Assembly (NCBI GenBank): GCA_022769545.1
Contig: JALEJS010000024.1
Coordinates: forward strand, 1-64,000
Reading direction: 5' to 3'
DNA length: 64,000 bases
Origin: Blautia sp.
GTDB taxonomy: Bacteria > Bacillota > Clostridia > Lachnospirales > Lachnospiraceae
Position numbers and translations under genes: made by a program. The notes beneath the pieces were generated by a model. It had not been told where the DNA came from. It ran no database searches and saw nothing but the letters and a program-made list of their open reading frames with translations. This document shows positions 26,949-36,824 of this stretch, in pieces. Within the stretch, counting starts at the first letter, position 1, and each line of letters opens with the position of its first letter.

Positions 26949-27611
26949 ATGCTGAAAAATAAAAAAGCAGTTTTGTTTGATCTGGATGGTACCCTGGTGG
27001 ATTCCATGGGCGTATGGGAAGAGATAGATATCGAATATCTTTCCATGCACGGACTTGAAGTTCCGCAGGGACTGCAGCATGAAATAGAAGGAATCCCTTT
27101 CACGGAAGTAGCCGTTTATTTTCGCAAGCGGTTTCAGCTTCAGGAATCACTGGAAGAAATCATGCAGACCTGGCTGGATATGGCCATGGATAAGTATTGT
27201 TATGAGATACCGCTGAAGAAAGGGGCCGGTGAATTTGTTCGCTGTCTGGAAAAACAGGGAATCCGGATGGCAGTTGTGTCCAGCAATCATCTGGAACTGA
27301 TCCGGGCATGTCTGGAAGCGCATGGCATTGCGGACTGTTTTTCTGTGATCATCACTGCAGATGATGTGGAAAAAGGAAAACCGGAACCGGATGTTTATCT
27401 GGAAGCGGCGGCCCGTCTGAAGGTGAAACCGGAAGAATGCCTTGTTTTTGAGGACATTGTTCCCGGAATCACAGCGGGAAAAAGGGCAGGGATGCAGGTC
27501 TGTGCTGTAGAAGACAGCTACAGTGAATATCAGAAGCTTGAAAAAATGAAGTATGCCGATTATTACATCCATTCCTTTGAGGATGTGCTGAATCATACAT
27601 ATGAGGGTTAA
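26949..27611 (+). CDS. HAD-superfamily phosphatase, beta-phosphoglucomutase-like
   Basis: 220 residues. HAD motifs: I DLDGTLVDS (nucleophile Asp), II VVSSN, III KGKPEPDVY (Lys), IV FEDIVPGI. The helical cap after motif I is of the beta-PGM/PGP type. Substrate cannot be stated. Between the alarmone synthetase (10 bases) and the YgiQ gene (1 base), so part of one transcript. Confidence 0.88.
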   Translation: MLKNKKAVLFDLDGTLVDSMGVWEEIDIEYLSMHGLEVPQGLQHEIEGIPFTEVAVYFRKRFQLQESLEEIMQTWLDMAMDKYCYEIPLKKGAGEFVRCLEKQGIRMAVVSSNHLELIRACLEAHGIADCFSVIITADDVEKGKPEPDVYLEAAARLKVKPEECLVFEDIVPGITAGKRAGMQVCAVEDSYSEYQKLEKMKYADYYIHSFEDVLNHTYEG

Positions 27612-27612
27612 T

Positions 27613-29496
27613 ATGCAGGGATTTTTGCCCGTCACGGGAAAAGAAATGAAGGAACGGGGCTGGGAACAGCCTGATTTTGTATACATCACCGGGGATGCCT
27701 ATGTAGACCATTCCTCCTTTGGAACGGCGATCATCAGCAGAGTGCTCGAGAGCCGGGGGTATCGTGTCTGCATTCTGCCTCAGCCGGACTGGAAGGATAA
27801 AAGCAGTGTGACGGAATTCGGAGAACCCCGTCTGGGATTTCTGGTTTCTGCAGGAAACATGGATTCCATGGTAAATCACTATACGGTTTCCGGAAAACGA
27901 AGGCAGAAGGATTCCTATTCACCGGGAGGAAAAGCCGGTCTTCGCCCGGATCGCGCCGTGATTGTCTACAGCAATCTGATCCGGCAGACCTATAAGCATA
28001 CCCCCATTATTCTGGGAGGAATTGAGGCAAGCCTTCGTCGCCTTGCCCATTATGATTACTGGGAAAACAAAGTCAAGCGAAGTGTACTGATCGATTCCGG
28101 TGCAGATATCATATCCTATGGAATGGGGGAACATTCCATTCTGGAAATTGCGGAGGCGCTGCAGAACGGGATTCCCATTGAGGAGATCACCTACGTCCCG
28201 GGAACCGTTTTCCGGACAAAATCACCGGAACGTATTTACCACTGTGAGATTCTGCCTTCCTTTGCGGAGGTTCAGACGGACCGGAAGGCCTATGCGGAAA
28301 GCTTTGCCTGCCAGTATCGCAACACAGATCCTTTTACGGCGAATCCCATGGCAGAGTCTTATGGTTCCAGAGGATTTGTTGTGCAGAATCCTCCGGCGAA
28401 GCCGCTGACAATGCAGGAGATGGATGATATATACGATCTGCCGTATATGGGAACCAGCCATCCGATGTATGACAGCGAAGGCGGCGTTCCTGCACTGGAA
28501 GAGGTTAAATTCAGCCTGACCAGCAACCGGGGATGTTTTGGAAGCTGCAGCTTCTGTGCGCTTACCTTTCACCAGGGACGAATTCTTCAGGCAAGGAGTC
28601 ATGACTCTCTGATTCGGGAAGCCTGTAAAATGACAGAAGATCCCCTGTTTAAGGGATATATTCATGATGTGGGAGGACCTACGGCAGATTTCCGGCAGCC
28701 TTCCTGCGAAAAACAGCTGACTGCAGGTGTCTGCAGGAACCGTCAATGTCTCTTTCCGTCACCCTGCAAAAATCTGAGAGCAGATCACAGTGATTACGTA
28801 CAGCTGCTTCGGAAACTGCGTGCGATTCCCCGTGTGAAAAAGGTTTTTATTCGATCCGGTGTGCGTTTTGATTATGTGATGGCGGATCCCAGCCCGGAAT
28901 TTCTGGAAGAACTGGTGAAATATCATGTGAGCGGGCAGCTACGTGTGGCTCCGGAGCATGTGTCGGATTCTGTGCTGAAATATATGGGAAAACCGGGACA
29001 TGATGTATACCAGAGATTTCTGAAACGTTATGAGCAGATCAATGAAAAATACGGAATGAAACAGTATGCGGTGCCGTATTTTATGTCATCCCATCCGGGA
29101 TGTACGGTAAAGGATGCGGTTAAGCTGGCGGAATATATCCGTGATCTCGGATTTACGCCCGAGCAGGTACAGGATTTTTATCCGACACCTTCTACGCTGT
29201 CCACCTGCATGTACTATACCGGCATTCATCCGCTTACAAAAGAGAAGGTGTATGTTCCGAAGGATCCTCACGAAAAAGCAATTCAGAGAGCTTTGCTGCA
29301 GTACAGAAATCCTGCAAACCGGAAACTGGTTCTGGAAGGCCTGAAGATGGCAAATCGAATGGATCTGGTCGGCTATGACCGGAAATGTCTGCTCCGTCCG
29401 GACAAAAAACAAAAGGAAGACTGCGGCGCCAGAAGCGCAGACAGAAGAAAAACCAGACCGAAAAAGACAATACGTAATATTCATAAAAAGAAATAA
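27613..29496 (+). CDS. YgiQ-family radical SAM protein
   Basis: 627 residues. N-terminal domain (UPF0313/B12-binding-like fold), then a radical SAM core with CFGSCSFC (Cys308, Cys312, Cys315), which binds a 4Fe-4S cluster and SAM. Further landmarks: GGIEASLRRLAHYDYW, RVAPEHVSDSVL and DFYPTPSTLSTCMYYTG, characteristic of YgiQ. The C terminus is lysine/arginine-rich. Reaction unknown. Start at 27613 chosen because GAGGG lies 5-6 bases upstream; an ATG at 27601 also exists. Confidence 0.93.
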   Translation: MQGFLPVTGKEMKERGWEQPDFVYITGDAYVDHSSFGTAIISRVLESRGYRVCILPQPDWKDKSSVTEFGEPRLGFLVSAGNMDSMVNHYTVSGKRRQKDSYSPGGKAGLRPDRAVIVYSNLIRQTYKHTPIILGGIEASLRRLAHYDYWENKVKRSVLIDSGADIISYGMGEHSILEIAEALQNGIPIEEITYVPGTVFRTKSPERIYHCEILPSFAEVQTDRKAYAESFACQYRNTDPFTANPMAESYGSRGFVVQNPPAKPLTMQEMDDIYDLPYMGTSHPMYDSEGGVPALEEVKFSLTSNRGCFGSCSFCALTFHQGRILQARSHDSLIREACKMTEDPLFKGYIHDVGGPTADFRQPSCEKQLTAGVCRNRQCLFPSPCKNLRADHSDYVQLLRKLRAIPRVKKVFIRSGVRFDYVMADPSPEFLEELVKYHVSGQLRVAPEHVSDSVLKYMGKPGHDVYQRFLKRYEQINEKYGMKQYAVPYFMSSHPGCTVKDAVKLAEYIRDLGFTPEQVQDFYPTPSTLSTCMYYTGIHPLTKEKVYVPKDPHEKAIQRALLQYRNPANRKLVLEGLKMANRMDLVGYDRKCLLRPDKKQKEDCGARSADRRKTRPKKTIRNIHKKK

Positions 29497-29517
29497 AGAT
29501 ACAAAGGAGCTTATTAC

Positions 29518-30141
29518 ATGAGCAAAATGAAATCCTGCGGAAAAATCCGAAAGGGTGATTTTGGTTACTTTTTCAGCGAAAAGAAACGGCAGGCACTGAT
29601 TACCGGAATCTTATTCGCGGTTCCGCTGTTTATTTTTTTTACGGCATGGATCTATCATCATTCCAGAATGACTGTTTGGACCGTGGTGGCAGTGGTCGGA
29701 TGTCTTCCGGCGTGCCGGTCCATGGTGAATCTCATCATGATCCTGATGCGTAAACCCATGAACAGGGAACTGTATCAGAAGATCTCATCCCATGCAGGGA
29801 AACTGGTAATGTCATATGAGATGTACATTACCTTTTACGAAAAAAGCAGTGTCGTGGATGCATTTGCAGTCTGCGGAAATGAGATGGTTGGATACAGCTC
29901 AGATCCGAAAATAGATATCAGCTTTATGACGAAGGAGATTCAGAAAATCATCAGGAAGAACGGGTACAAGGTCAATGTTCGAATTCTGAAAGATCTGAAA
30001 CCGTACCTGCAGCAGCTGGATTCCCTGAATGCGCATTACGATTCGCTTCATGAGGGAATCAAATATGTTCCGGATGAGCGGTACCCCGATCTTTCCAGAG
30101 ATGAACTGATCAAGCATACCCTGCTTGCAATCTGTCTATAG
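29518..30141 (+). CDS. Two-helix membrane protein of unknown function
   Basis: 207 residues. Two hydrophobic segments at about residues 27-46 and 52-76, then a soluble C-terminal domain of about 130 residues with the segments LYQKISSHAGKLVMSYEMY and KNGYKVNVRILKDL. I do not recognise the family. No catalytic motif. AAAGGAG precedes the start. It lies between ygiQ and the rluD-like gene (9 bases), so it is cotranscribed with housekeeping genes. Confidence 0.7.
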   Translation: MSKMKSCGKIRKGDFGYFFSEKKRQALITGILFAVPLFIFFTAWIYHHSRMTVWTVVAVVGCLPACRSMVNLIMILMRKPMNRELYQKISSHAGKLVMSYEMYITFYEKSSVVDAFAVCGNEMVGYSSDPKIDISFMTKEIQKIIRKNGYKVNVRILKDLKPYLQQLDSLNAHYDSLHEGIKYVPDERYPDLSRDELIKHTLLAICL

Positions 30142-30150
30142 GAGAGTGCT

Positions 30151-31134
30151 ATGAAGGAATACAGCATCGGGCCAAACGAGGCCGGACAGCGGCTGGACAA
30201 GTATCTTGGAAAGCTTCTGCCGCAGGCTCCGAAGAGCTTTGTTTACAAAATGCTTCGCAAGAAAAATATAACGCTCAACGGCAAAAAAGCAGATGGAAGT
30301 GAAAAGCTTCGGGAAGAAGATCTTGTCAGACTATTTTTCAGTGATGATACACTGGAAAAATTCTCCGGAGGAACGCAGATTTCCATGGCTCACGGGAATC
30401 TGGAACGGATTTATGAAGATGAGAATGTTTTGCTGGTAAACAAACCGGCAGGAATGCTTTCTCAGCCCTCCGGGGAAAAGTGTCCTTCCCTTGTGGAATA
30501 TCTTACCGGATATCTGTTTGATACCGGTCAGCTTACACAGGAGCAGTATCGTACCTTTCATCCGGCTGTCTGCAACCGTCTGGACCGGAATACCAGCGGA
30601 ATCGTGGCTGCGGGAAAGACACTGGCAGGTCTTCAGGAACTGTCCAGGGTATTCCATGACCGGAGTATTCACAAATATTACTGCTGTCTGGTCCATGGGA
30701 TTCTGGAGGAAGAAAAACAAATCAAGGGATTTCTGCTCAAGGATGAGACAAACAATACGGTTACTGTTTATCCGGATGAGCACGAAGGGGCTGCACCCAT
30801 TGAAACACGGTATCGTCCGCTGGCACATGGAAAGACCTGTACGCTTCTTGAAGTGGAACTGGTGACCGGTCGGACCCATCAGATTCGTGCACATCTTGCC
30901 TCCACAGGAAATCCTGTGATCGGTGACCGGAAATATGGGAATCCGATGATAAATCAGAAATACTATCAGAAATACCATTTAAGATATCAGCTGCTTCATG
31001 CACACCGGATCGTTTTTCCGCAAATGAAGGGAAAACTGGAAAATCTGTCCGGCAGGACATTTTCGGCAGAACTGCCGCAGCTGTTTCAAAAAATACAAAA
31101 AGATGAAATAACAGAGGAGAGTATAAGATTATGA
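30151..31134 (+). CDS. RluD/RluC-family pseudouridine synthase
   Basis: 327 residues. S4 domain at the N terminus (GQRLDKYLGKLLPQ), then a catalytic domain with NRLDRNTSGIVAAGKT (catalytic Asp), KYYCCLVHG and LVTGRTHQIRAHLASTGNPV. Modifies 23S rRNA uridines; the exact sites cannot be assigned. Its stop overlaps the lepB start as ATGA. Confidence 0.92.
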   Translation: MKEYSIGPNEAGQRLDKYLGKLLPQAPKSFVYKMLRKKNITLNGKKADGSEKLREEDLVRLFFSDDTLEKFSGGTQISMAHGNLERIYEDENVLLVNKPAGMLSQPSGEKCPSLVEYLTGYLFDTGQLTQEQYRTFHPAVCNRLDRNTSGIVAAGKTLAGLQELSRVFHDRSIHKYYCCLVHGILEEEKQIKGFLLKDETNNTVTVYPDEHEGAAPIETRYRPLAHGKTCTLLEVELVTGRTHQIRAHLASTGNPVIGDRKYGNPMINQKYYQKYHLRYQLLHAHRIVFPQMKGKLENLSGRTFSAELPQLFQKIQKDEITEESIRL

Positions 31135-31718
31135 AATTTTGGAATGAATTCTGGGACTATGTAAAGATGATCGTGTGTGTGGTTCTGGTTGTACTGGTGA
31201 TCAATAATGTGATTCTGATCAATGCCAAGATACCGTCTGCCTCCATGGAAAAAACCATCATGACCGGTGACCGTGTATTTGGTTTCCGCCTTGCGTACGG
31301 AATCAATCTGGATCTGTTCGGAAAGCATATTTCCAAAAAAACAAAGGATCCGGAGCGTTTCGACATTGTGATCTTCAAGTATCCCGACAATGAGAAAGAG
31401 CTGTTTATCAAACGTGTCATCGGTCTTCCCGGAGAGACCGTGGAGATTGTAGATGGAAAGGTTTACATAGACGGCTCTGAGACACCTCTGGATGATTCCT
31501 TTGTTGCGGAAATGCCGCTGGGCAGCTTTGGACCTTATGAAGTTCCGGAGGACTGCTACTTTATGCTCGGAGACAACCGGAATAATTCCAAAGACTCAAG
31601 ATTCTGGGACAATACATTCGTCCGCTTTGACCAGATTGTAGGAAAGGCTGTCATACGTTATTTCCCGTCCATTAAGCTTCTGGGTTATCAGGAGCCGGAG
31701 GGCAGTGCACAGCAATGA
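31131..31718 (+). CDS. lepB: Signal peptidase I
   Basis: 195 residues. One N-terminal membrane helix (residues 11-30), then the catalytic Ser38 in PSASME and Lys94 in FIKRVIGLPGE, with GDNRNNSKDSR as box E. It removes signal peptides from secreted proteins, of which this window encodes many. Overlaps the gene on each side by four bases (ATGA). Confidence 0.95.
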   Translation: MKFWNEFWDYVKMIVCVVLVVLVINNVILINAKIPSASMEKTIMTGDRVFGFRLAYGINLDLFGKHISKKTKDPERFDIVIFKYPDNEKELFIKRVIGLPGETVEIVDGKVYIDGSETPLDDSFVAEMPLGSFGPYEVPEDCYFMLGDNRNNSKDSRFWDNTFVRFDQIVGKAVIRYFPSIKLLGYQEPEGSAQQ

Positions 31719-32248
31719 GTACCTGGAACAGCAGAGGGCTTCGTGGTTCCACGCTGGAGGATCTTGTGAACAGAAGCAACGAACAGTATGGAGAAAAAGG
31801 TCTGGCGCTGATCCAGAAGATTCCCACTCCAATCACACCTGTGAAAATAGATAAAGAAAACCGCCATATTACACTGGCTTATTTCGACCAGAGAAGTACG
31901 GTGGATTATATTGGTGTGGTTCAGGGGATTCCGGTATGCTTCGATGCGAAGGAATGCAGTGTGGATACCTTTCCGCTGGCTAACATCCACCCTCATCAGG
32001 TGAAATTTATGGAGAACTTTGAAAAACAGAGCGGGATCGCTTTTATCCTGATTTTTTTCAGCCATGTGGACGAATTCTATTATCTGCCTTTCCGGACACT
32101 GTTATGTTTCTGGAATCGAATGCAGGAGGGCGGAAGAAAAAGCTTCCGGAGGGAAGAACTGGATCCGGCTTATTATCTTCCAAAGAAAAGCGGATTTCTG
32201 GTTCCCTATCTGGAGGGGCTTTCTCTGGATCTGAAAATGCGGGATTGA
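31715..32248 (+). CDS. recU: Holliday junction resolvase RecU
   Basis: 177 residues. Segments RGSTLEDLVNRSNEQYGEKG, IQKIPTPITPV and STVDYIGVVQGIPVCFDAKE carry the RecU catalytic carboxylates and lysine. RecU cuts Holliday junctions in Firmicutes. Slightly shorter than B. subtilis RecU, lacking part of the N-terminal extension. Starts inside the lepB stop. The TTGACA of the his promoter overlaps its stop codon. Confidence 0.93.
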   Translation: MSTWNSRGLRGSTLEDLVNRSNEQYGEKGLALIQKIPTPITPVKIDKENRHITLAYFDQRSTVDYIGVVQGIPVCFDAKECSVDTFPLANIHPHQVKFMENFEKQSGIAFILIFFSHVDEFYYLPFRTLLCFWNRMQEGGRKSFRREELDPAYYLPKKSGFLVPYLEGLSLDLKMRD

Positions 32249-32273
32249 CAAGGAACCTTGTATGGCTTATAAT
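32245..32273 (+). promoter_or_regulatory. Perfect-consensus sigma-A promoter of the his operon
   Basis: TTGACA, exactly 17 bases, TATAAT. The -35 overlaps the recU stop codon. The leader to hisZ is about 55 bases, with no T-box or histidine-rich leader peptide visible. Confidence 0.85.
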
Positions 32274-32335
32274 CCTATAAGGTTTCACATGGCAGCGTGT
32301 TAGCAAACTAAAGTAAAACCATTGTTCTGGAGGAA

Positions 32336-33463
32336 ATGAAATTGCAGCGTATTTTTCACACCCCGGAAGGAGTCCGGGATATTTATAATGGAGAATGCAG
32401 TCAGAAGCGGATATTGCAGAAAAAACTGCACCGTGTATTCCAGCTTTATGGCTGTAAGGATATTGAAACACCTACGTTTGAATATTTTGAGGTTTTCAGC
32501 AATGAAGTGGGGACCATTCCGTCAAAGGATTTATATAAATTTTTTGACAGGGAAGGAAACACTCTGGTTCTGCGGCCGGATTTTACCCCGTCTGTGACCA
32601 GGGCGTGTTCTACATACTACTCACCGGACAAAGATCCGGTGACACTTTGCTATACAGGAAATACCTTTATCAATAATTCCAGCCTGCGGGGACGCTTAAA
32701 GGAGACGACGCAGATGGGAGTGGAACGTTTCGGTGATGCGTCGGCTCAGGCGGATGCCGAAATTCTTGCCATGACCATAGAATGTCTCATAGCATCCGGA
32801 CTGACGGAATTTCAGGTAAGTATCGGACAGGTGGATTATTTTAAATCCCTTCTTTGCGAGGCTGAAATGGATAAAGAAGCGGAAGAGCGGTTAAGAGAGC
32901 TGATCTCCCAGAAAAACTACTTTGGTGTGGAGGAACTGATTCAGGAGCAGAAACTGAAAAAGTCTCTGGGAAAAGCTTTTCAGGAGCTTCCCCAGATGTT
33001 TGGCTCTGTAGAAATACTGGAAAAGGCAAAATCCCTCACCAATAATGACTGTGCATTGAGTGCCGTTTACCGGCTGGAAGAGATTTATGACATTCTGAAA
33101 GTATACGGCTATGAAAAATACATCAGCTTTGATTTTGGCATGCTCAGTAAATTCCGGTATTATACCGGAATCATTTTTCAGGCCTATACCTATGGCACAG
33201 GAGAACCGCTGATTAAGGGAGGCCGTTACAATCATCTGATGCAGCATTTCGGAACACCGGCGGCTGCAGTCGGTTTTGCCATCGTGGTTGATACACTGTT
33301 CCAGGCTGTTTCCCGGCAGAAGATTCCCATGGAAACAGAAGAAGATGTGAAAGTGATCTGCTACGATAAAGAGGATTACAGAAATGCCATACTGGAAGCC
33401 AGAAAGCTTCGGGAAAAAGGAATTGCAGTGGCTCTGTATCCAAAGAAGGAGAACAAATCATGA
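32336..33463 (+). CDS. hisZ: ATP phosphoribosyltransferase regulatory subunit HisZ
   Basis: 375 residues, resembling the histidyl-tRNA synthetase catalytic core but lacking the anticodon domain. HisZ is needed by short-form HisG and carries histidine feedback. Motifs: HTPEGVRDIY, VLRPDFTPSVTR, KETTQMGVERFG, and FDFGMLSKFRYYTGIIFQAY. GGAGG is only 2 bases from the ATG at 32336; a TTG at 32342 has better spacing (8) and would give a protein two residues shorter, so the start is slightly uncertain. hisG overlaps its stop (ATGA). Confidence 0.94.
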   Translation: MKLQRIFHTPEGVRDIYNGECSQKRILQKKLHRVFQLYGCKDIETPTFEYFEVFSNEVGTIPSKDLYKFFDREGNTLVLRPDFTPSVTRACSTYYSPDKDPVTLCYTGNTFINNSSLRGRLKETTQMGVERFGDASAQADAEILAMTIECLIASGLTEFQVSIGQVDYFKSLLCEAEMDKEAEERLRELISQKNYFGVEELIQEQKLKKSLGKAFQELPQMFGSVEILEKAKSLTNNDCALSAVYRLEEIYDILKVYGYEKYISFDFGMLSKFRYYTGIIFQAYTYGTGEPLIKGGRYNHLMQHFGTPAAAVGFAIVVDTLFQAVSRQKIPMETEEDVKVICYDKEDYRNAILEARKLREKGIAVALYPKKENKS

Positions 33464-34095
33464 GATACCTGACATTTGCACTGACAAAGGGAAGACTTGC
33501 GGAAAAAACCATGGATATGCTGGAAAAAGTCGGCATTACCTGCGAGGAAATGCGGGATAAACATACCCGGAAACTGATCTTTGTCAACGAAGAACTGAAA
33601 CTGAAATTTTTTCTGGCGAAGGGTCCGGATGTTCCGACTTACGTAGAATACGGGGCGGCAGATATCGGAGTTGTGGGAAAAGACACCATTCTCGAGGAAG
33701 GCCGGAAGCTTTATGAAGTGATGGATCTCGGCTTTGGGACATGCCGTATGTGTGTGTGCGGTCCCGAGAGTGCCGCAGAATTGCTTCACTCCAATCAGCT
33801 GATCCGCGTCGCCACAAAATATCCCAATATTGCAAAAGACTATTTTTATAACAAAAAACATCAGACGGTTGAGATTATCAAACTGAACGGCTCCATTGAA
33901 CTGGCACCGATCGTTGGTCTATCGGAAGTGATCGTGGATATTGTGGAAACAGGAAGTACACTGAAGGAAAACGGGCTGAAGGTTCTGGAGGAAGTTTGTC
34001 CGCTTTCTGCCAGAGTCGTTGTCAATCAGGTGAGTATGAAGATGGAGGATGAGAGAATCCGCACCCTGATCAATAATCTGAGAAATGTACTCTGA
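33460..34095 (+). CDS. hisG: ATP phosphoribosyltransferase, short form
   Basis: 211 residues, the short HisG type without the C-terminal regulatory domain, which fits the adjacent hisZ. It condenses ATP with PRPP as the first histidine-biosynthetic step. Motifs: ALTKGRL, YVEYGAADIGVVGKDT, and the PRPP loop region IVDIVETGSTLKENGL. Followed by 74 bases before hisD. Confidence 0.96.
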   Translation: MRYLTFALTKGRLAEKTMDMLEKVGITCEEMRDKHTRKLIFVNEELKLKFFLAKGPDVPTYVEYGAADIGVVGKDTILEEGRKLYEVMDLGFGTCRMCVCGPESAAELLHSNQLIRVATKYPNIAKDYFYNKKHQTVEIIKLNGSIELAPIVGLSEVIVDIVETGSTLKENGLKVLEEVCPLSARVVVNQVSMKMEDERIRTLINNLRNVL

Positions 34096-34169
34096 TTTGC
34101 GGTAAAGGACCCGTACATGGACTATGAAACAGACATGTCTGTTCAGAAATAAAAAAAGAGGTTATGGAT

Positions 34170-35468
34170 ATGCGTACTGTAAAACTTACAAAAGAATCGA
34201 CCAAAGATATCTTGGAGAATCTTCTGAAAAGGAGTCCGAATCATTACGGTAAATTTGAGGAAACGGTTGCCGGAATTCTGAATCGCGTCAGAAACGAAGG
34301 AGATCAGGCCCTTTTTTCCTATACAAAAGAATTTGACAAGGTGGAGATTACCAAAGAGACCATCCTTGTGACAGAGGAGGAAATCCGGGAAGCTTATGAG
34401 GCGGTAGATCCTGCACTGGTGGAGGTGATCCGTAAGGCACTGGTAAACATCCGGGATTATCATGAAAAGCAGCGTCAGAACAGCTGGTTTACTTCTACAG
34501 AGAAAGGAACCATGCTCGGACAGAAGGTGACACCGCTTCAGCGGGTAGGGGTATATGTTCCGGGCGGAAAGGCTGTTTACCCGTCGTCTGTACTGATGAA
34601 TATCGTTCCGGCCAAGGTTGCCGGTGTTCCGAATATTATTATGACAACACCTCCGGGAAAAGACGGAAAAGTAAATCCTTCCACTCTGGTAGCGGCAAAA
34701 GAAGCCGGGGCGGATCAGATTTACAAGGTTGGAGGTGCACAGGCAATCGGTGCACTTGCCTACGGCACACAGAGTATTCCGAAGGTGGATAAGATCGTTG
34801 GCCCGGGAAACATTTTTGTTGCTCTTGCCAAAAAGGCGGTGTATGGATATGTGAGTATTGATTCCATTGCGGGACCAAGTGAGATCCTGGTTCTGGCAGA
34901 TGACAGCGCAAATCCGCGATATGTGGCTGCAGATCTTCTTTCTCAGGCAGAACATGACGAACTGGCATCGGCCATTCTCATTACTACCAGTGAAGAACTG
35001 GCGAAGCAGGTGGAAAAGGAAATCTGCGGATTTGTGGAAATTCTTTCCAGAAAAAATATCATCGAAAAATCTCTTGAGAATTTCGGATACATTCTGATTG
35101 CAGATTCCATGGATGAGGCGATTGAGGCGGCAAACGAAATTGCGTCCGAACACATGGAAATCGTAACCAGAAATCCTTTTGAAGTGATGATGAAAGTGCG
35201 GAATGCGGGAGCGATCTTTATTGGAGAGTACAGCTCCGAGCCGCTTGGGGACTATTTTGCCGGTCCGAATCATGTACTTCCCACAAACGGAACCGCAAAA
35301 TTTTTCTCGGCATTGTCAGTGGATGACTTTGTGAAAAAATCCAGTATTGTATACTATTCCAGAGAAGCGCTGCAGGAAATTCACAGAGATATCGAACAGT
35401 TTGCCACATCGGAGCAGCTGACCGCGCATGCAAATTCCATCGCGGTACGATTTGAAGAAGAATCCTAA
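34170..35468 (+). CDS. hisD: Histidinol dehydrogenase
   Basis: 432 residues. Converts histidinol to histidine with two NAD+. Motifs: [66 protein letters not shown] (zinc and base residues), and [12 protein letters not shown]. The ATG at 34170 is 8 bases from GAGG; ATG at 34164 would be too close. A 14-base palindrome (acagacatgtctgt, 34130-34143) lies in the gap after hisG. Confidence 0.96.
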   Translation: MRTVKLTKESTKDILENLLKRSPNHYGKFEETVAGILNRVRNEGDQALFSYTKEFDKVEITKETILVTEEEIREAYEAVDPALVEVIRKALVNIRDYHEKQRQNSWFTSTEKGTMLGQKVTPLQRVGVYVPGGKAVYPSSVLMNIVPAKVAGVPNIIMTTPPGKDGKVNPSTLVAAKEAGADQIYKVGGAQAIGALAYGTQSIPKVDKIVGPGNIFVALAKKAVYGYVSIDSIAGPSEILVLADDSANPRYVAADLLSQAEHDELASAILITTSEELAKQVEKEICGFVEILSRKNIIEKSLENFGYILIADSMDEAIEAANEIASEHMEIVTRNPFEVMMKVRNAGAIFIGEYSSEPLGDYFAGPNHVLPTNGTAKFFSALSVDDFVKKSSIVYYSREALQEIHRDIEQFATSEQLTAHANSIAVRFEEES

Positions 35469-35479
35469 GGAGTATCATT

Positions 35480-36760
35480 ATGAGTAAATTATTTATTCCA
35501 TGTCTGTATCTTTCCCAGGGCACTGCGGTAAAGGGTTTTGGAACACAGGAGCCGGCAGGGGACGGAGATATTCTCCGTCTTGCCCATGATTATTTTGACC
35601 GCGGAGCGGACCAGCTTCTGGTGTTTGATCTTTCTTCGGGGGACACAGAACATGAGCATGCCATCGCGGATCTGAAGAAAATCTGCCTTGCTGCAAAAAT
35701 CCCGGTGATTGCAGCCGGAAATGTGAAGCGGATGGAGGATGTCAAAAAGCTGATCTATGCAGGCTGTGCCAGAACGGTGCTGAATTTCTCCAAAGAAAGC
35801 AATGTAACGCTTCTGGAAGAGGTTTCCAGACGATTCGGAAAAGAAAAAATGATTGTCAGCATTTCAGCGCTGGAGCAGTTTACGGAAAACCAGAAGCTGA
35901 TTGAAGAGTATGCCGGTGCTGTTCTGGTGTGGAATACACTCCAGGATAAAATTGAAGAGCTTTCCTCCATGCCAATGATTGTCTATTCTGAAAAAGGCAG
36001 CCGTGAGGCAGATACGCAGGCGCTGCGGGGCCGTACGGTATGCGGACTGAGCGGAAGCTATATTTCTGCGGCAGATACCGATCTGATTGCATATAAGGAA
36101 GCGTGCAGAAATGCCGGAATTGATGTCCTGATCTGTGAGAGCGCTGTTGCATGGTCAGAGTTCAGGCTGAACAGTGACGGAATGATACCCGTTGTTGTCC
36201 AGGATTATAAAACGGATGAGGTTCTCATGGTTGCCTATATGAATGAAGAAGCGTTTCAGACAACCCTGAAAACAGGAAAAATGACCTACTGGAGCCGAAG
36301 CCGCAATGAATTGTGGACCAAAGGACTTACTTCCGGACATGTGCAGTATGTGAAGTCGCTTTCCCTGGACTGCGACAATGACACAATTCTGGCAAAAGTT
36401 GACCAGGTGGGCGTCGCATGTCACACAGGAAATCGCAGCTGCTTCTTCCGCGCCCTGATGAAGAAAGAGTATGATGACACCAATCCGCTGCATGTGTTCC
36501 AGGATGTGTATGATGTGATACTGGACCGGAAGGAACATCCGAAGGAAGGCTCCTACACAAATTACCTTTTTGATAAAGGGATTGACAAGATCCTGAAAAA
36601 GGTGGGAGAGGAATGTACGGAAATTGTGATTGCCGCCAAGAATCCGGATAAGGAAGAAATCAAATATGAGATTTCGGATTTTCTTTATCATGTGATGGTT
36701 CTGATGGCGGAAAAAGGGGTTACCTGGGAAGAAATCACCCGGGAACTGGCCCGCAGATAA
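35480..36760 (+). CDS. hisIE: HisIE with an N-terminal degenerate HisA/HisF-like domain
   Basis: 426 residues, about twice the size of ordinary HisIE. Residues 1-220 resemble the HisA/HisF barrel ([36 protein letters not shown]), but the catalytic Asp of CLD is Tyr10, so this part is probably not an active cyclase or isomerase. Residues 224-328 are phosphoribosyl-AMP cyclohydrolase ([35 protein letters not shown]). Residues 335-426 are phosphoribosyl-ATP pyrophosphatase ([23 protein letters not shown]). It catalyses steps 2 and 3 of histidine synthesis. Last gene of this his cluster; hisA, hisB, hisC, hisF and hisH are not in the window. Confidence 0.93.
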   Translation: MSKLFIPCLYLSQGTAVKGFGTQEPAGDGDILRLAHDYFDRGADQLLVFDLSSGDTEHEHAIADLKKICLAAKIPVIAAGNVKRMEDVKKLIYAGCARTVLNFSKESNVTLLEEVSRRFGKEKMIVSISALEQFTENQKLIEEYAGAVLVWNTLQDKIEELSSMPMIVYSEKGSREADTQALRGRTVCGLSGSYISAADTDLIAYKEACRNAGIDVLICESAVAWSEFRLNSDGMIPVVVQDYKTDEVLMVAYMNEEAFQTTLKTGKMTYWSRSRNELWTKGLTSGHVQYVKSLSLDCDNDTILAKVDQVGVACHTGNRSCFFRALMKKEYDDTNPLHVFQDVYDVILDRKEHPKEGSYTNYLFDKGIDKILKKVGEECTEIVIAAKNPDKEEIKYEISDFLYHVMVLMAEKGVTWEEITRELARR

Positions 36761-36824
36761 TATTCTGATCTGTGACAGGAAAGCGCTAATATATCAGGGA
36801 ATGTACTGAGGAATGAGGAATACA

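Noticed and set aside
32274-32335. Possible T-box or leader in front of hisZ
   Set aside because: The leader is only about 55 bases and lacks the AGGGTGGNACCGCG element and any histidine codon run.
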